Below are positions 17,549-26,008 of a stretch of DNA of 64,000 nt, in pieces. The notes under the pieces are model-generated. The model worked only from the letters and a program-made list of their open reading frames with translations, was not told where the DNA came from and did not search any database. Numbering within the stretch: position 1 is the first letter of the stretch; each line of letters opens with the position of its first letter. Source of the DNA: Commensalibacter nepenthis (GTDB lineage: Bacteria > Pseudomonadota > Alphaproteobacteria > Acetobacterales > Acetobacteraceae); NCBI RefSeq assembly GCF_029953305.1, contig NZ_JASBAN010000001.1:1667001-1731000 (forward strand), in the 5' to 3' direction. The position numbers and the translations under genes are program-made.

Positions 17549-17988
17549 TCTTCTGGTCTGGTTCCCAAAGTCCAGAAATATTTGCGTTCATTTTCTTGAA
17601 TAGGCAAATCATTGATACAAGCAAATCGTTTGCTCATTAGCCCATGCTCGTTAAACTCCCAATTTTCATTGCCATAAGAGCGAAACCATTGACCACGATC
17701 ATTATGCCACTCATACGCAAAACGAACCGCTATTTTAGTGTCCGTATAAGCCCATAATTCTTTGATTAACCGATACTCTAATTCTGTTTGCCATTTTGTG
17801 CTTAAGAATTGGATAATTTCTTGTCGTCCATGAATAAATTCAGAACGATTACGCCATTGACTGTCAATTGTGTAAGCCAAGGCAACTTTTTCTGGATCTT
17901 GGCTATTCCATCCATTTTCAGCTAGGCGCACTTTTTGACAAGCGGTTTCAAAAGTAAAAGGGGGCAAAGGTGGGCGTTGTTCTGCCAT
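17518..17988 (-). CDS. NTF2-like (SnoaL/DUF1348) family protein
   Basis: The 156-residue protein belongs to the nuclear transport factor 2-like fold family, subgroup DUF1348. It has a helix-rich start ([16 protein letters not shown]), the [13 protein letters not shown] segment, then the [24 protein letters not shown] stretch typical of this subgroup. Members are small cone-shaped proteins, some enzymatic, most of unknown function. It converges on cobK and overlaps its last 31 bases. Nothing nearby points to a role. Confidence 0.8.
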   Translation of the reverse strand: MAEQRPPLPPFTFETACQKVRLAENGWNSQDPEKVALAYTIDSQWRNRSEFIHGRQEIIQFLSTKWQTELEYRLIKELWAYTDTKIAVRFAYEWHNDRGQWFRSYGNENWEFNEHGLMSKRFACINDLPIQENERKYFWTLGTRPEDHPSLSELGF

Positions 17989-18033
17989 GATGTTATGGCT
18001 TTCAAATGAGCGCGTTATATAGATTTATTTGAT

Positions 18034-18693
18034 TTAAATATTTTTCCACTCAATAGTCAAATTAACATTTTGCTTATTCTGTTCAATTAATTGGGCATTT
18101 GGTTCATCAGTATGCTCTACCCATGCTTTGGCATCTTCGACAGAACGTCCAAAGTAACAATGGCGGTCGACCAGACGTTGTTGACGTTCTGCAATCGGTG
18201 CTGTGACGAACCAACGCTCATCAAATAAAGGTGCTAATGTTTTCCATTCATTTTGTGCTAATAAGAGATAATTGCCTTCTGTAATAATCAGGGGAATGTT
18301 GTCGAATATTGGAATAGACCCTGCGATAGGTTCCTCTATGGTTCGATAAAATTCGGGTGCATAAATAATTTCGTTTTTTTGTTGATTTTTCAAACGCTCA
18401 ATTAATGCTTTATATCCCCATACGTCGAATGTATCTGGCGCACCTTTGCGTTCTTTGCGTCCTAGACGCTCTAATTCTTTGTTGGATAAATGATAACCAT
18501 CCATTGGGACAATCATAGAAATATCTTTTAACGCTTCGTGCAGTAATCGGGCAACGGTTGATTTTCCAGAACCTGGCGCACCAGCAATGGCTAAAATAGT
18601 ACGTTCTTTTCGGCGTGCTAATATTTTGGCGTGGTCAATATATTCCTGAGGTAATATTAATCCGTGAACAGGATTTTCGCTGATATTTGTCAT
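18034..18693 (-). CDS. P-loop nucleoside/nucleotide (or sugar) kinase family protein
   Basis: This is a phosphoribulokinase/uridine kinase/pantothenate kinase-like ATPase. The Walker A motif G-A-P-G-S-G-K-S-T lies near residues 38-46, followed by P-M-D-G-Y-H-L-S-N (substrate region), R-K-G-A-P-D-T-F-D-V, and I-I-T-E-G-N-Y-L-L-L. This pattern is shared with YggC and fructokinase-type members annotated as nucleoside/nucleotide kinase family. The start at 18693 was chosen for its clear ribosome-binding site (AAAGGAC, eight bases upstream) over the frame's upstream end at 18726. The protein has 219 residues. It is separated from its neighbours, so the substrate cannot be deduced. Confidence 0.78.
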   Translation of the reverse strand: MTNISENPVHGLILPQEYIDHAKILARRKERTILAIAGAPGSGKSTVARLLHEALKDISMIVPMDGYHLSNKELERLGRKERKGAPDTFDVWGYKALIERLKNQQKNEIIYAPEFYRTIEEPIAGSIPIFDNIPLIITEGNYLLLAQNEWKTLAPLFDERWFVTAPIAERQQRLVDRHCYFGRSVEDAKAWVEHTDEPNAQLIEQNKQNVNLTIEWKNI

Positions 18694-18839
18694 AATATTG
18701 TCCTTTAAGCTACAGCTATTTGGCATAGAGTAATATAGTTTTTAAAAAGTGAAAGTGGTTCTGAATGGAAATGATTGTTAGAGTGATTGATTTTGTATAA
18801 ACTTGTATTACAAATACATTATTTGAAGAGGAAAATAGA

Positions 18840-19433
18840 ATGAATTTAGACAAGGATTACTTTCTAAATAAATATAATTTAATGCTTCCTCACACTGAAG
18901 TTGTTGAGGCAATGCCTAGTTTAACCAAAGGCACAGCACTAGATTTGGGATGTGGTGGGGGCAGGAATAGCTTATATTTGGCTCAGCAAGGATTTACAGT
19001 CGATGCATGGGATCATAGTGAGAATAGTATCCAAAAATTGGATAGTATTTGTGTGAATGAATCCATTGATTCGATTACAACCAGAGTGGTTGATTTAAAT
19101 AATCTTGATTTTTCAGGTCAATATGATGTTATTATATCGACCGTTGTTTTCATGTTTCTCACTCCTAAATCTATTCCTCATTTAATTGGGAATATGCAAA
19201 AATCAACCAAAAAAGGCGGGTATAATTTGATTGTTTCCGCAATGGATACAGAAGATTATCCATGCAACCTTGATTTTTTCACATTCACTTTTAAACCCAG
19301 AGAATTATCTTCATACTATGATTCATGGACAATTAAGAAATATAACGAAGATACTGGTCTGTTACATAAGACTGACGAACACGGTAATCGAATAAAATTG
19401 CGTTTTGCGACCCTTTTAGCACAAAAAAACTAG
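18840..19433 (+). CDS. tehB: TehB-like SAM-dependent methyltransferase
   Basis: TehB methylates tellurite and selenium compounds using S-adenosylmethionine and is linked to tellurite resistance. The 197-residue protein has the class I methyltransferase loop A-L-D-L-G-C-G-G-G-R-N-S-L-Y-L (about 34-48), the acidic partner after V-D-A-W-D-H, and the C-terminal block K-Y-N-E-D-T-G-L-L-H-K-T-D-E-H-G-N-R-I-K that is characteristic of TehB. A GAAGAGGAAAA stretch just upstream can serve as ribosome-binding site. No TehA partner is visible. The natural substrate in this organism is unknown. Confidence 0.85.
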   Translation: MNLDKDYFLNKYNLMLPHTEVVEAMPSLTKGTALDLGCGGGRNSLYLAQQGFTVDAWDHSENSIQKLDSICVNESIDSITTRVVDLNNLDFSGQYDVIISTVVFMFLTPKSIPHLIGNMQKSTKKGGYNLIVSAMDTEDYPCNLDFFTFTFKPRELSSYYDSWTIKKYNEDTGLLHKTDEHGNRIKLRFATLLAQKN

Positions 19434-19442
19434 CAATCATGA

Positions 19443-19473
19443 AAAAACGGCAGTGTTTTTTACTATACTGCCA
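19443..19473 (-). terminator. Intrinsic terminator between tehB and the cytochrome c gene
   Basis: The arms GGCAGT (19449-19454) and ACTGCC (19467-19472) pair around a 12-base loop. On the minus strand the hairpin is followed by six T, so it fits as the terminator of the cytochrome c gene. On the plus strand a weaker T run follows and may stop tehB. Confidence 0.7.
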
Positions 19474-19481
19474 TTTTATGA

Positions 19482-20684
19482 TTAATTTTTTTGAATGATA
19501 TCTTTTGTTTTTTGAATATCTTCTGGGGTTAAAGGATGAGCGTGATTGCCCCAATTACTGCGGATATAATTAATGACATCAGCCGTATCTTTATTGGTCA
19601 ATACCCATTGATATCCAGGCATGGCATAAGGTAAGTGATCTTGTGTCACAGGGGTTTTTCCGCCTTCTAAGATGATACGAACCAGTGTTAATGGGTCTTC
19701 ACTATTAACGGTTAAGTTTCCTTGTAATGGTGGGATGACATGGTTATTGCCTTTGCCATTCACACCGTGGCAAGTGGAACAATAGCGCATATACATAAAC
19801 TCACCATTATCTCGTACTTTTGCTTGCGAAGCACTGCCAGTGGGTTGAACGGCTCGTTGATTGCCATCAATATTGGCAAGATATGTTGCAATCGCATCAA
19901 GGTCTTGATCGGTTAAATATTGTGTGCTTTCACTGACCACCTCATCCATTGGACCCGCAAGCGCTTTATGTTCGCTGCGACCTTTTTTCAATAAATCAAT
20001 GGTTTCTTGTTTTGAAAAAGGCAAATTACGCAATGAGGGGGCATACCATCCCGCAAGTTGTGCGCCACTTAGATAGCTGCCTTTTTGTTCATCAAAACTT
20101 TTTTCCTGCATGCCATAGCCACGAGGCGTATGGCATGTGCCACAATGCCCAGGACCTTGGACGAGATATGCACCTCTGTTCCATTGTTCACTTTGATCTG
20201 CACGGGGTTGAAAACGCTTGTTTTCTGTATACATAGCATTCCAAGCAGAGAGAGGCCAACGTATCGATAAAGGCCAAGAAATGTCTGATGGGCGATTGGC
20301 GACGGCTTGGGGTTTGACTTCATTCATTAAATAATTATATAACGCTCGCATGTCCTCATCGCTTAATTTAACATAAGAGGGGTAAGGCATAGCAGGGTAA
20401 AGATGCTGACCGTCTTTGCCAACGCCTTTACGAACAGCACGTACGAAATCGTTATAGCTCCAACTACCAATACCGTTGGTTTTATCAGGCGTGATATTAG
20501 TAGAATAAATATTCCCCAAAGGCGTTGGGAATTTCATTCCACCAGCTAATTCTTTGCCATTAGGAGCCGTGTGGCACGCACCGCAATCGCTGGCACGGAA
20601 AACATATTCTCCCTTGGACATCGTAGGATTGGCATGGGCAATACTGGGTAATGTCATCAAAAAGAGGATTGATAAGCGTTTCAT
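19482..20684 (-). CDS. Three-heme membrane-associated cytochrome c (dehydrogenase electron-transfer subunit)
   Basis: The 400-residue protein has an N-terminal signal peptide (about 1-18, cleaved after A-H-A) and three C-x-x-C-H heme motifs: C-G-A-C-H at 34-38, C-G-T-C-H near 182 and C-S-T-C-H near 305. This is the layout of the cytochrome subunits (AdhB type) of periplasmic alcohol, gluconate and sorbitol dehydrogenases of acetic acid bacteria, which pass electrons to ubiquinone. It lies two bases downstream of the Tat-exported flavoprotein gene and is surely co-transcribed with it. The cytochrome probably takes electrons from that flavoprotein in the periplasm. Confidence 0.88.
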   Translation of the reverse strand: MKRLSILFLMTLPSIAHANPTMSKGEYVFRASDCGACHTAPNGKELAGGMKFPTPLGNIYSTNITPDKTNGIGSWSYNDFVRAVRKGVGKDGQHLYPAMPYPSYVKLSDEDMRALYNYLMNEVKPQAVANRPSDISWPLSIRWPLSAWNAMYTENKRFQPRADQSEQWNRGAYLVQGPGHCGTCHTPRGYGMQEKSFDEQKGSYLSGAQLAGWYAPSLRNLPFSKQETIDLLKKGRSEHKALAGPMDEVVSESTQYLTDQDLDAIATYLANIDGNQRAVQPTGSASQAKVRDNGEFMYMRYCSTCHGVNGKGNNHVIPPLQGNLTVNSEDPLTLVRIILEGGKTPVTQDHLPYAMPGYQWVLTNKDTADVINYIRSNWGNHAHPLTPEDIQKTKDIIQKN

Positions 20685-20686
20685 GA

Positions 20687-22579
20687 TTATCCTTTCATCT
20701 TATGAAGTTCATTAACCGCACGCCATCCTTGATCAATGGCAGCATGCGCATAAGGTGCCCAATCTGAATCAGAGTTTGCGATGGTAATACGCCCCACAGG
20801 TTTGCGCGCTGTTTCGATGATTTTTTGTGCGCTATCTTCATCGGATTCAGACAAACCGCTATAAGTATAAGAATATCCATGCGCCCAACGATTAACGGTA
20901 ATGGCTTGAATGTCTTTGGTATGGTCAAAGCCCGCATCGCCAAACATTCCTTGTAATTGGTCACGGATCATACGTTCATGTACCTCGAACGGAGTACCCA
21001 ATAAGAATGCACGTCCTTTACGAGATTGCTCACGAATGCTGAGACCGCTGCCAGGGAAGGTCGGCACATAAACCATATGTAAACAAATCGGTTTCTTTGG
21101 GTCTCTGGGGTGTTGATACTCCCCCATATCAACGGGGTAATCCAGTTTCACACGGCTATAAGGGGCTGCAACAGCATAAATTTCATGAACGCCTTTTTTG
21201 ATAAAAGGTTCCCAATTATTGATGATGACCTTGGTGTAAACTAATGGTGCTTTGACATTTTGTTTTAAGGCTTCTTTTTGAGTTTCTGGCATTTCAGGCA
21301 CAATATAAGGAATCATCATATTATACCCAGCCATCACAACATGACCGCCTTTGACTTTGTGCAGTGTGCCTTCTTTGAGATAGGTTACCTCTACGCCATC
21401 ATCAACGTTTGCTACATGAACGCCTGTACTACTCAGTCTTAATCGGACGAAATTTTCTGGTTTATCCAGTTGGTTATAATCAAATTGAGCTGTAACGATG
21501 CTTTCCATTGTATCGCCTGGCGCAATCGCTGGGATTAAGTGACGAACAATTGAACGTGCAAGACCAGCATTGCCATCAGGGAAATGATAGATATAAGGAT
21601 CCTCTAAATCAGCAAGGTCATCAGGATCCATAGGGGGTAAATTCATCCCATCAAACCCAGGTAACGCACAAAGACGGGCATCACTACATGAAACACCATC
21701 AATCCCTATGGCTTGGAAATCATTGGTTCGTTGTTGAAAATATCGAATAGCACTATCGTTTAATTTGACTTTGTCTTTTAAGAATTCTGTATAGCTATGC
21801 TTATCAAGCCATGCCGTTTTCTGTTCAGGGGTCATGCCCGGCATATAATCTTTGTTTTCGGTGTGAAGTGCAATCAGAGCTTTGCGATCTTCTTCACTTA
21901 ATGGGAAATCATTGATAAAATCAACAATATTACGTCCATTTAAGCGATCAGGTGGAATGTCATCAGAGACTGCTCGACCTGGATCACCAGCGACAATTTT
22001 GTCGACACCAAAATTCTTTTTATCAAAATAAACACCACGGCTTAAGTTTAAATCTGGGTAAAAAGTTTTGTCGAAATCTTTTGCCATGACATCAACATTA
22101 ATATTTAATTCTGCGATCAGTTTTTTAACGACATCACTAAAATTATGTTGTGGGGATTGAAAGGATTCACTTCCTCCATATCCCAAGATCATACTATCAC
22201 TAGTATGAAATTCATTGCGTTTTGCATGACCACCAAAATCATCATGGTTATCAAGCAACAAAATCTTGCTATCTTTACCTTGTAATTGTTGCCAAAAATA
22301 AGCAGATGCTAAACCGCTTAGACCTGCACCCACAATCACAAGGTCATAAGTCTCTTGAACAGGTAGGGTTTTAGAATTAAATTTCTCTCCTTCGCGTCCC
22401 AAGGCATGAGCCCCTTCAAAAGAACCAGGGTGATTGCCCCTTAATCCCGTTAAGGTGGGGGGATAATATAGTGTTTGAGTCGCAGTCTGGGCGGATGCTT
22501 TTAATATCTGTGCAGGTGCCATTCCCGCAACAATACTAATTGCCACACCATTCAAAAAATCACGCCTTGTGACAGTCAT
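20687..22579 (-). CDS. Tat-exported FAD-dependent oxidoreductase, spermidine dehydrogenase-like
   Basis: The ATG at 22579 gives 630 residues starting with a twin-arginine signal (T-R-R-D-F-L-N-G at 4-11, hydrophobic core, then A-S-A). The frame is open for 22 more codons, but those would bury the Tat motif. A Rossmann FAD-binding loop V-I-V-G-A-G-L-S-G-L lies at 81-90, followed by L-L-D-N-H-D-D-F-G-G-H-A-K-R-N-E-F, as in flavin amine oxidases. The overall pattern, including the R-D-F-L-N-G start and H-P-R-D-P-K-K-P, resembles SpdH-type spermidine dehydrogenases, which oxidise spermidine in the periplasm. The match is from memory and the substrate is inferred. The three-heme cytochrome gene follows after two bases. 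speD and speE lie in the same window. Confidence 0.68.
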   Translation of the reverse strand: MTVTRRDFLNGVAISIVAGMAPAQILKASAQTATQTLYYPPTLTGLRGNHPGSFEGAHALGREGEKFNSKTLPVQETYDLVIVGAGLSGLASAYFWQQLQGKDSKILLLDNHDDFGGHAKRNEFHTSDSMILGYGGSESFQSPQHNFSDVVKKLIAELNINVDVMAKDFDKTFYPDLNLSRGVYFDKKNFGVDKIVAGDPGRAVSDDIPPDRLNGRNIVDFINDFPLSEEDRKALIALHTENKDYMPGMTPEQKTAWLDKHSYTEFLKDKVKLNDSAIRYFQQRTNDFQAIGIDGVSCSDARLCALPGFDGMNLPPMDPDDLADLEDPYIYHFPDGNAGLARSIVRHLIPAIAPGDTMESIVTAQFDYNQLDKPENFVRLRLSSTGVHVANVDDGVEVTYLKEGTLHKVKGGHVVMAGYNMMIPYIVPEMPETQKEALKQNVKAPLVYTKVIINNWEPFIKKGVHEIYAVAAPYSRVKLDYPVDMGEYQHPRDPKKPICLHMVYVPTFPGSGLSIREQSRKGRAFLLGTPFEVHERMIRDQLQGMFGDAGFDHTKDIQAITVNRWAHGYSYTYSGLSESDEDSAQKIIETARKPVGRITIANSDSDWAPYAHAAIDQGWRAVNELHKMKG

Positions 22580-22856
22580 TGAGTAAAGCCTTATATATTT
22601 TGTTTTATCATTTTTGTATATCATAAAACGACGGAGATTAAACAATAAACAATTGATGAGCTTGATATTCGAGCTTGCTAAAAATTAGTAGACGTAATGC
22701 TGAAATATTGGGATGATTTTTTAAATACTAGTTTTGTATATATTTTTATTACGTTAATATAAATACACGAAAGCAACTTTTCTCAGTGGCAAAAGATATT
22801 ATTTTTTTGGTTGATTAGGATGATTATGTGACTATAAGGGCATGTTTTTATACGCA

Positions 22857-22916
22857 GATAAAATACATAAAACAACGAAGGCTTTGTTTTATAAATAGAA
22901 GTTTATGTATTTTATC
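22857..22916. repeat. 60-bp nested inverted repeat
   Basis: Two perfect 15-base arms (22857-22871 and 22902-22916) flank an inner pair of shorter arms (AAAACAA and TTTGTTTT) with a GC-richer tip. It lies in a 382-base gap between the start of the flavoprotein gene and the end of the glycosyltransferase gene. It could be a rho-independent terminator for the latter, but it lacks a strong T run on the minus strand. The rest of this gap shows no gene. Confidence 0.7.
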
Positions 22917-22961
22917 TTTGTGTAAAGGAGTGCGCTATTTGTTTTAATAGTTGCTAAATAA

Positions 22962-24929
22962 TTATAGTCTTTTTCTGACCATTATATAAAGTTTATACAT
23001 AATTTGTCTGCGTTTGGTGCCTAAAGGTAAAAATCTATTTACAAAAGGTTTCAAAATCTCTCTGATTGTAAAGTTTGGATTAATATATATTTGTTCAACC
23101 TTATGCTCAACTCTATGTTCGATATTTGATGGTGCATGGTATGTTGGAACGTTATTATTTTTCCAAGGGGTATTGCGTAAATAATAGAAAAAGATTGACG
23201 CAAAGTCTGCAGTGGGATTAAACCATGGTTTTTGCTCGCCAGCGAAATGGATAATCCATGGATCTTTTCTTGCTTTGAAATAGTTTTCCATAATTGGTAA
23301 TGGAAGTTTTTTATAAAATGTTTCAACATTGCCATTGCCGTGTAAAACGTTCCATTGCATGTCCAGATAATAAATATCGCCTTCTAAATGTTTATTTAAA
23401 AGATCTTGATCTAAAAACCAATAACTTGCTTTACACATATCTTCAAGAATATCTTGATCTACACCAGTTTTTCTGATTTTTTTGGTATTAAATATTAACA
23501 CACCAGCTTGGGCATAATTATGAGGGTTTTTCATACCTAAATATTGCTTTAGATACTCCTCTGTTGTTAACCCACCGCATACATCACGACACATTATTTT
23601 AAATTTGATAAAACCAGCCATGACATAATCTTTGACTGCTGCTACGGAATTATTGCCAATATCAGTATCAAATAGATGTTGAACGTCTTTGTTAACAACC
23701 ATATCTGCGTCTAAATAAACAACTTTATCATATTGTGGCAGGATGGTGGGGATCAAGATGCGATAATAGGTTTCTTTAGAAAAATGTGCATGTAAGTTTA
23801 AATTTTTATTAGCAAAAAAATGATCAACATTAATGATGTTTAACTTGAAATTCTTCAGATTTCTAAACATAAAGTTAAAGTTGAATTTCGTTGTCTCAGA
23901 CAATGCACCTTCTATAATGTAAAGGTCATAAAAACAAGTGGGATCACTATTTTCAATGATGGATTGAATTAATGCAGCACCCGTAATTGCGTAATTCTCA
24001 TTAAAGGCGGTCACGATAGGAACTATTTTCTTATAGTTTTTTTTAATTTTATCCAATTGAGAGGTATCTGTCATATTTGTCATCGCCACAGGTTGTTGTG
24101 ATGTTAATTGATAGTTACCGGTATTGACATTGTGTACAAAGGTTCTGCGGCATTCTACAATTTTTAATGTTTCATTTTGTCTTAAGTGTGTCAGATATAT
24201 ACCCAGTAACCATTCAGAAATATACCCAAAAACTCTATATTCTTGTAAATCTCTGTTTTCTAAATTTAATTTTTTTTCAAGTTCAAATAAAATATCAAAT
24301 AGCCATGCACTGTAATGTTCAAAAATATCACGCTTCATGATGAACATATTGGTATAATAGCCCTCAGTGGATATATTATAATTGGTAATTGCTTCTTCAT
24401 ATTCTGGATATTTTGCTCTTAGAATATCCAGACATGTGTAATAATCTTTAATAAAAAGATTGGGACCATTTTTATATTGATCGAGATTATTTTTAGCGTA
24501 ATGGTTTCTGACGTCCCATTTTTCAGGAGCTACGACATCAACATTGATTAAAAATTTTTCTAAAGCTTGATCGGAGTATCCAACCTCTTTTAAATAATTT
24601 TGATCTATTTGATCATACGGGGTAACACCATATATATTGTTTTCAGTTGTATTCTCTGGGTTAAATATAAAATGACGCCGATAGTGGCAAAAACCGATAT
24701 ATTCACTGGTTAAATCATTTTTCCATGCCCAATATTGAGCTGTCAGTTCACAAAAACTTTTGTTTTTGAGGGAGATATTATCCCCGGTTGCATCATTTAA
24801 TTCTGTTGGAAATAACGGTTTGTTAAATGCTGTGCCAACTTGTATGGGCTTAAAGTAATTTGTTTTAATGAGATCACATTGATTGTGATAAGAAACATAA
24901 AGGGAAATTTTTTTCATTTTGTTCAACAT
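22962..24929 (-). CDS. Two-domain glycosyltransferase: DUF4422 fused to family 8
   Basis: The 655-residue protein joins two domains. Residues about 7-275 form a DUF4422 domain with the signature Y-I-G-F-C-H-Y-R-R-H-F (77-87) and the Y-Y-T-N-M-F-I-M segment; DUF4422 is found in capsule and exopolysaccharide glycosyltransferases. Residues about 300-580 form a GT8 domain (galactosyl- or glucosyltransferase type) with I-V-P-I-V-T-A-F-N at the start, the metal-binding D-A-D at 407-409 (V-V-Y-L-D-A-D-M), and H-F-A-G-E-Q-K-P-W near the end. Two closely spaced ATGs (24929, 24917) are possible starts. It lies just downstream of a family 2 glycosyltransferase, so both likely build one cell-surface glycan. 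The sugar is unknown. Confidence 0.85.
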   Translation of the reverse strand: MLNKMKKISLYVSYHNQCDLIKTNYFKPIQVGTAFNKPLFPTELNDATGDNISLKNKSFCELTAQYWAWKNDLTSEYIGFCHYRRHFIFNPENTTENNIYGVTPYDQIDQNYLKEVGYSDQALEKFLINVDVVAPEKWDVRNHYAKNNLDQYKNGPNLFIKDYYTCLDILRAKYPEYEEAITNYNISTEGYYTNMFIMKRDIFEHYSAWLFDILFELEKKLNLENRDLQEYRVFGYISEWLLGIYLTHLRQNETLKIVECRRTFVHNVNTGNYQLTSQQPVAMTNMTDTSQLDKIKKNYKKIVPIVTAFNENYAITGAALIQSIIENSDPTCFYDLYIIEGALSETTKFNFNFMFRNLKNFKLNIINVDHFFANKNLNLHAHFSKETYYRILIPTILPQYDKVVYLDADMVVNKDVQHLFDTDIGNNSVAAVKDYVMAGFIKFKIMCRDVCGGLTTEEYLKQYLGMKNPHNYAQAGVLIFNTKKIRKTGVDQDILEDMCKASYWFLDQDLLNKHLEGDIYYLDMQWNVLHGNGNVETFYKKLPLPIMENYFKARKDPWIIHFAGEQKPWFNPTADFASIFFYYLRNTPWKNNNVPTYHAPSNIEHRVEHKVEQIYINPNFTIREILKPFVNRFLPLGTKRRQIMYKLYIMVRKRL

Positions 24930-25000
24930 GCTGATAAAGATGAGACATAATTTTTTATTGTTTTGTGTTTTATATGCAAATTTAAGAATTTCTTATGGGG

Positions 25001-25879
25001 CTATTTTGGTTTTTTATATAAAAACCCATCTTTAATACCTTTCAAAGTATATAAAATAGAATGAATATTTCTTCCTCTACAAATACATAGGATTAAAATA
25101 CGTATAATTCTAAGAAAAATAGAGAATTTTGAGAAAGGAGGATATTGACTTTTTTGTAAAAATACAAGGTTCCTCACCATATAATATATTTTTTTATTTC
25201 GATAAATATTTATATTGATGCTTGTATCGTGGGTAAATATTAAATTTGGAGAAAATAAAATTTTATAGCCTAATTGTGATAAATGATAAGAAAAAAGAAC
25301 ATCATCGAAATATAGAAATAAATGGTCGTCAATCAGATCGGTATACTGGCGCAGTATATTGTGATGTAGAACGGCCCCAACAAAAGAAAATGTTTCCACT
25401 TCTTCTGGCCAAGAAAAATTTGGCAGGAAATTATCTGGTTTTATCCCATATAAAAGTGTTTCATATATTGTATATGGAACTTTTTTATACGGAACGTTCA
25501 TTTTACAGATTGCACCAGAGGGTAATAATACTTTACTAGAAAAGATTTGATAATCTAGTTTATCTAATGCGTTAAACTGATCTAGCAGATCGATTGCAGG
25601 ATAAGCATCATCATCATAGAAAAATACCCATTCTGTGTCTAAAGTGTCTGCGATAAACTGTGAGCCATGTCTAAAACCACCTGCACCACCGCTATTTTTT
25701 GTTGTTGTTAAGATATGCAGGCGGGGATCTTGTTGGGTTGATAACCATCGGGCTGTATTATCAGTTGATGCATTATTCACGACGACAATATGATTGAATG
25801 ATAAAAGTAAGGTGGCTTTTAAACATTCTTGTAATTGTGTTAAACGATTATAGGTAACAATTAATGCCGTACAGTTCAT
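25001..25879 (-). CDS. Family 2 glycosyltransferase (GlfT2-like)
   Basis: The 292-residue protein has a GT-A fold: A-L-I-V-T-Y-N-R-L at the N-terminus, V-V-V-N-N-A-S-T-D-N-T, the K-N-S-G-G-A-G-G-F segment (61-69) typical of galactofuranosyl- and rhamnosyltransferase-like members, and the metal-binding Y-D-D-D (88-91). It lacks transmembrane segments at the N-terminus; the C-terminal third is basic with some hydrophobic stretches, consistent with a membrane-associated enzyme. It is followed after 71 bases by the DUF4422-GT8 gene on the same strand. The sugar and acceptor cannot be told. Confidence 0.85.
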   Translation of the reverse strand: MNCTALIVTYNRLTQLQECLKATLLLSFNHIVVVNNASTDNTARWLSTQQDPRLHILTTTKNSGGAGGFRHGSQFIADTLDTEWVFFYDDDAYPAIDLLDQFNALDKLDYQIFSSKVLLPSGAICKMNVPYKKVPYTIYETLLYGIKPDNFLPNFSWPEEVETFSFVGAVLHHNILRQYTDLIDDHLFLYFDDVLFSYHLSQLGYKILFSPNLIFTHDTSININIYRNKKIYYMVRNLVFLQKSQYPPFSKFSIFLRIIRILILCICRGRNIHSILYTLKGIKDGFLYKKPK

Positions 25880-25928
25880 AAATTAAAGCCAATAATTTTA
25901 AAATAAACGTTATAGTAATTATTTAGGT

Positions 25929-25975
25929 TATGAAAATAAGCTAAAATAATGTTATTATCCTAGCTCATTTTCATA
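25929..25975. repeat. Inverted repeat between proP and the glycosyltransferase gene
   Basis: Arms 25929-25943 and 25961-25975 match as inverted repeats at 14 of 15 positions around a 17-base spacer. It lies 33 bases beyond the proP stop. It may terminate proP transcripts, though the T run after it is broken. Confidence 0.6.
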
Positions 25976-26008
25976 ATTTTATCATTTTTTTTTAAAATTA
26001 TTGAGTTT

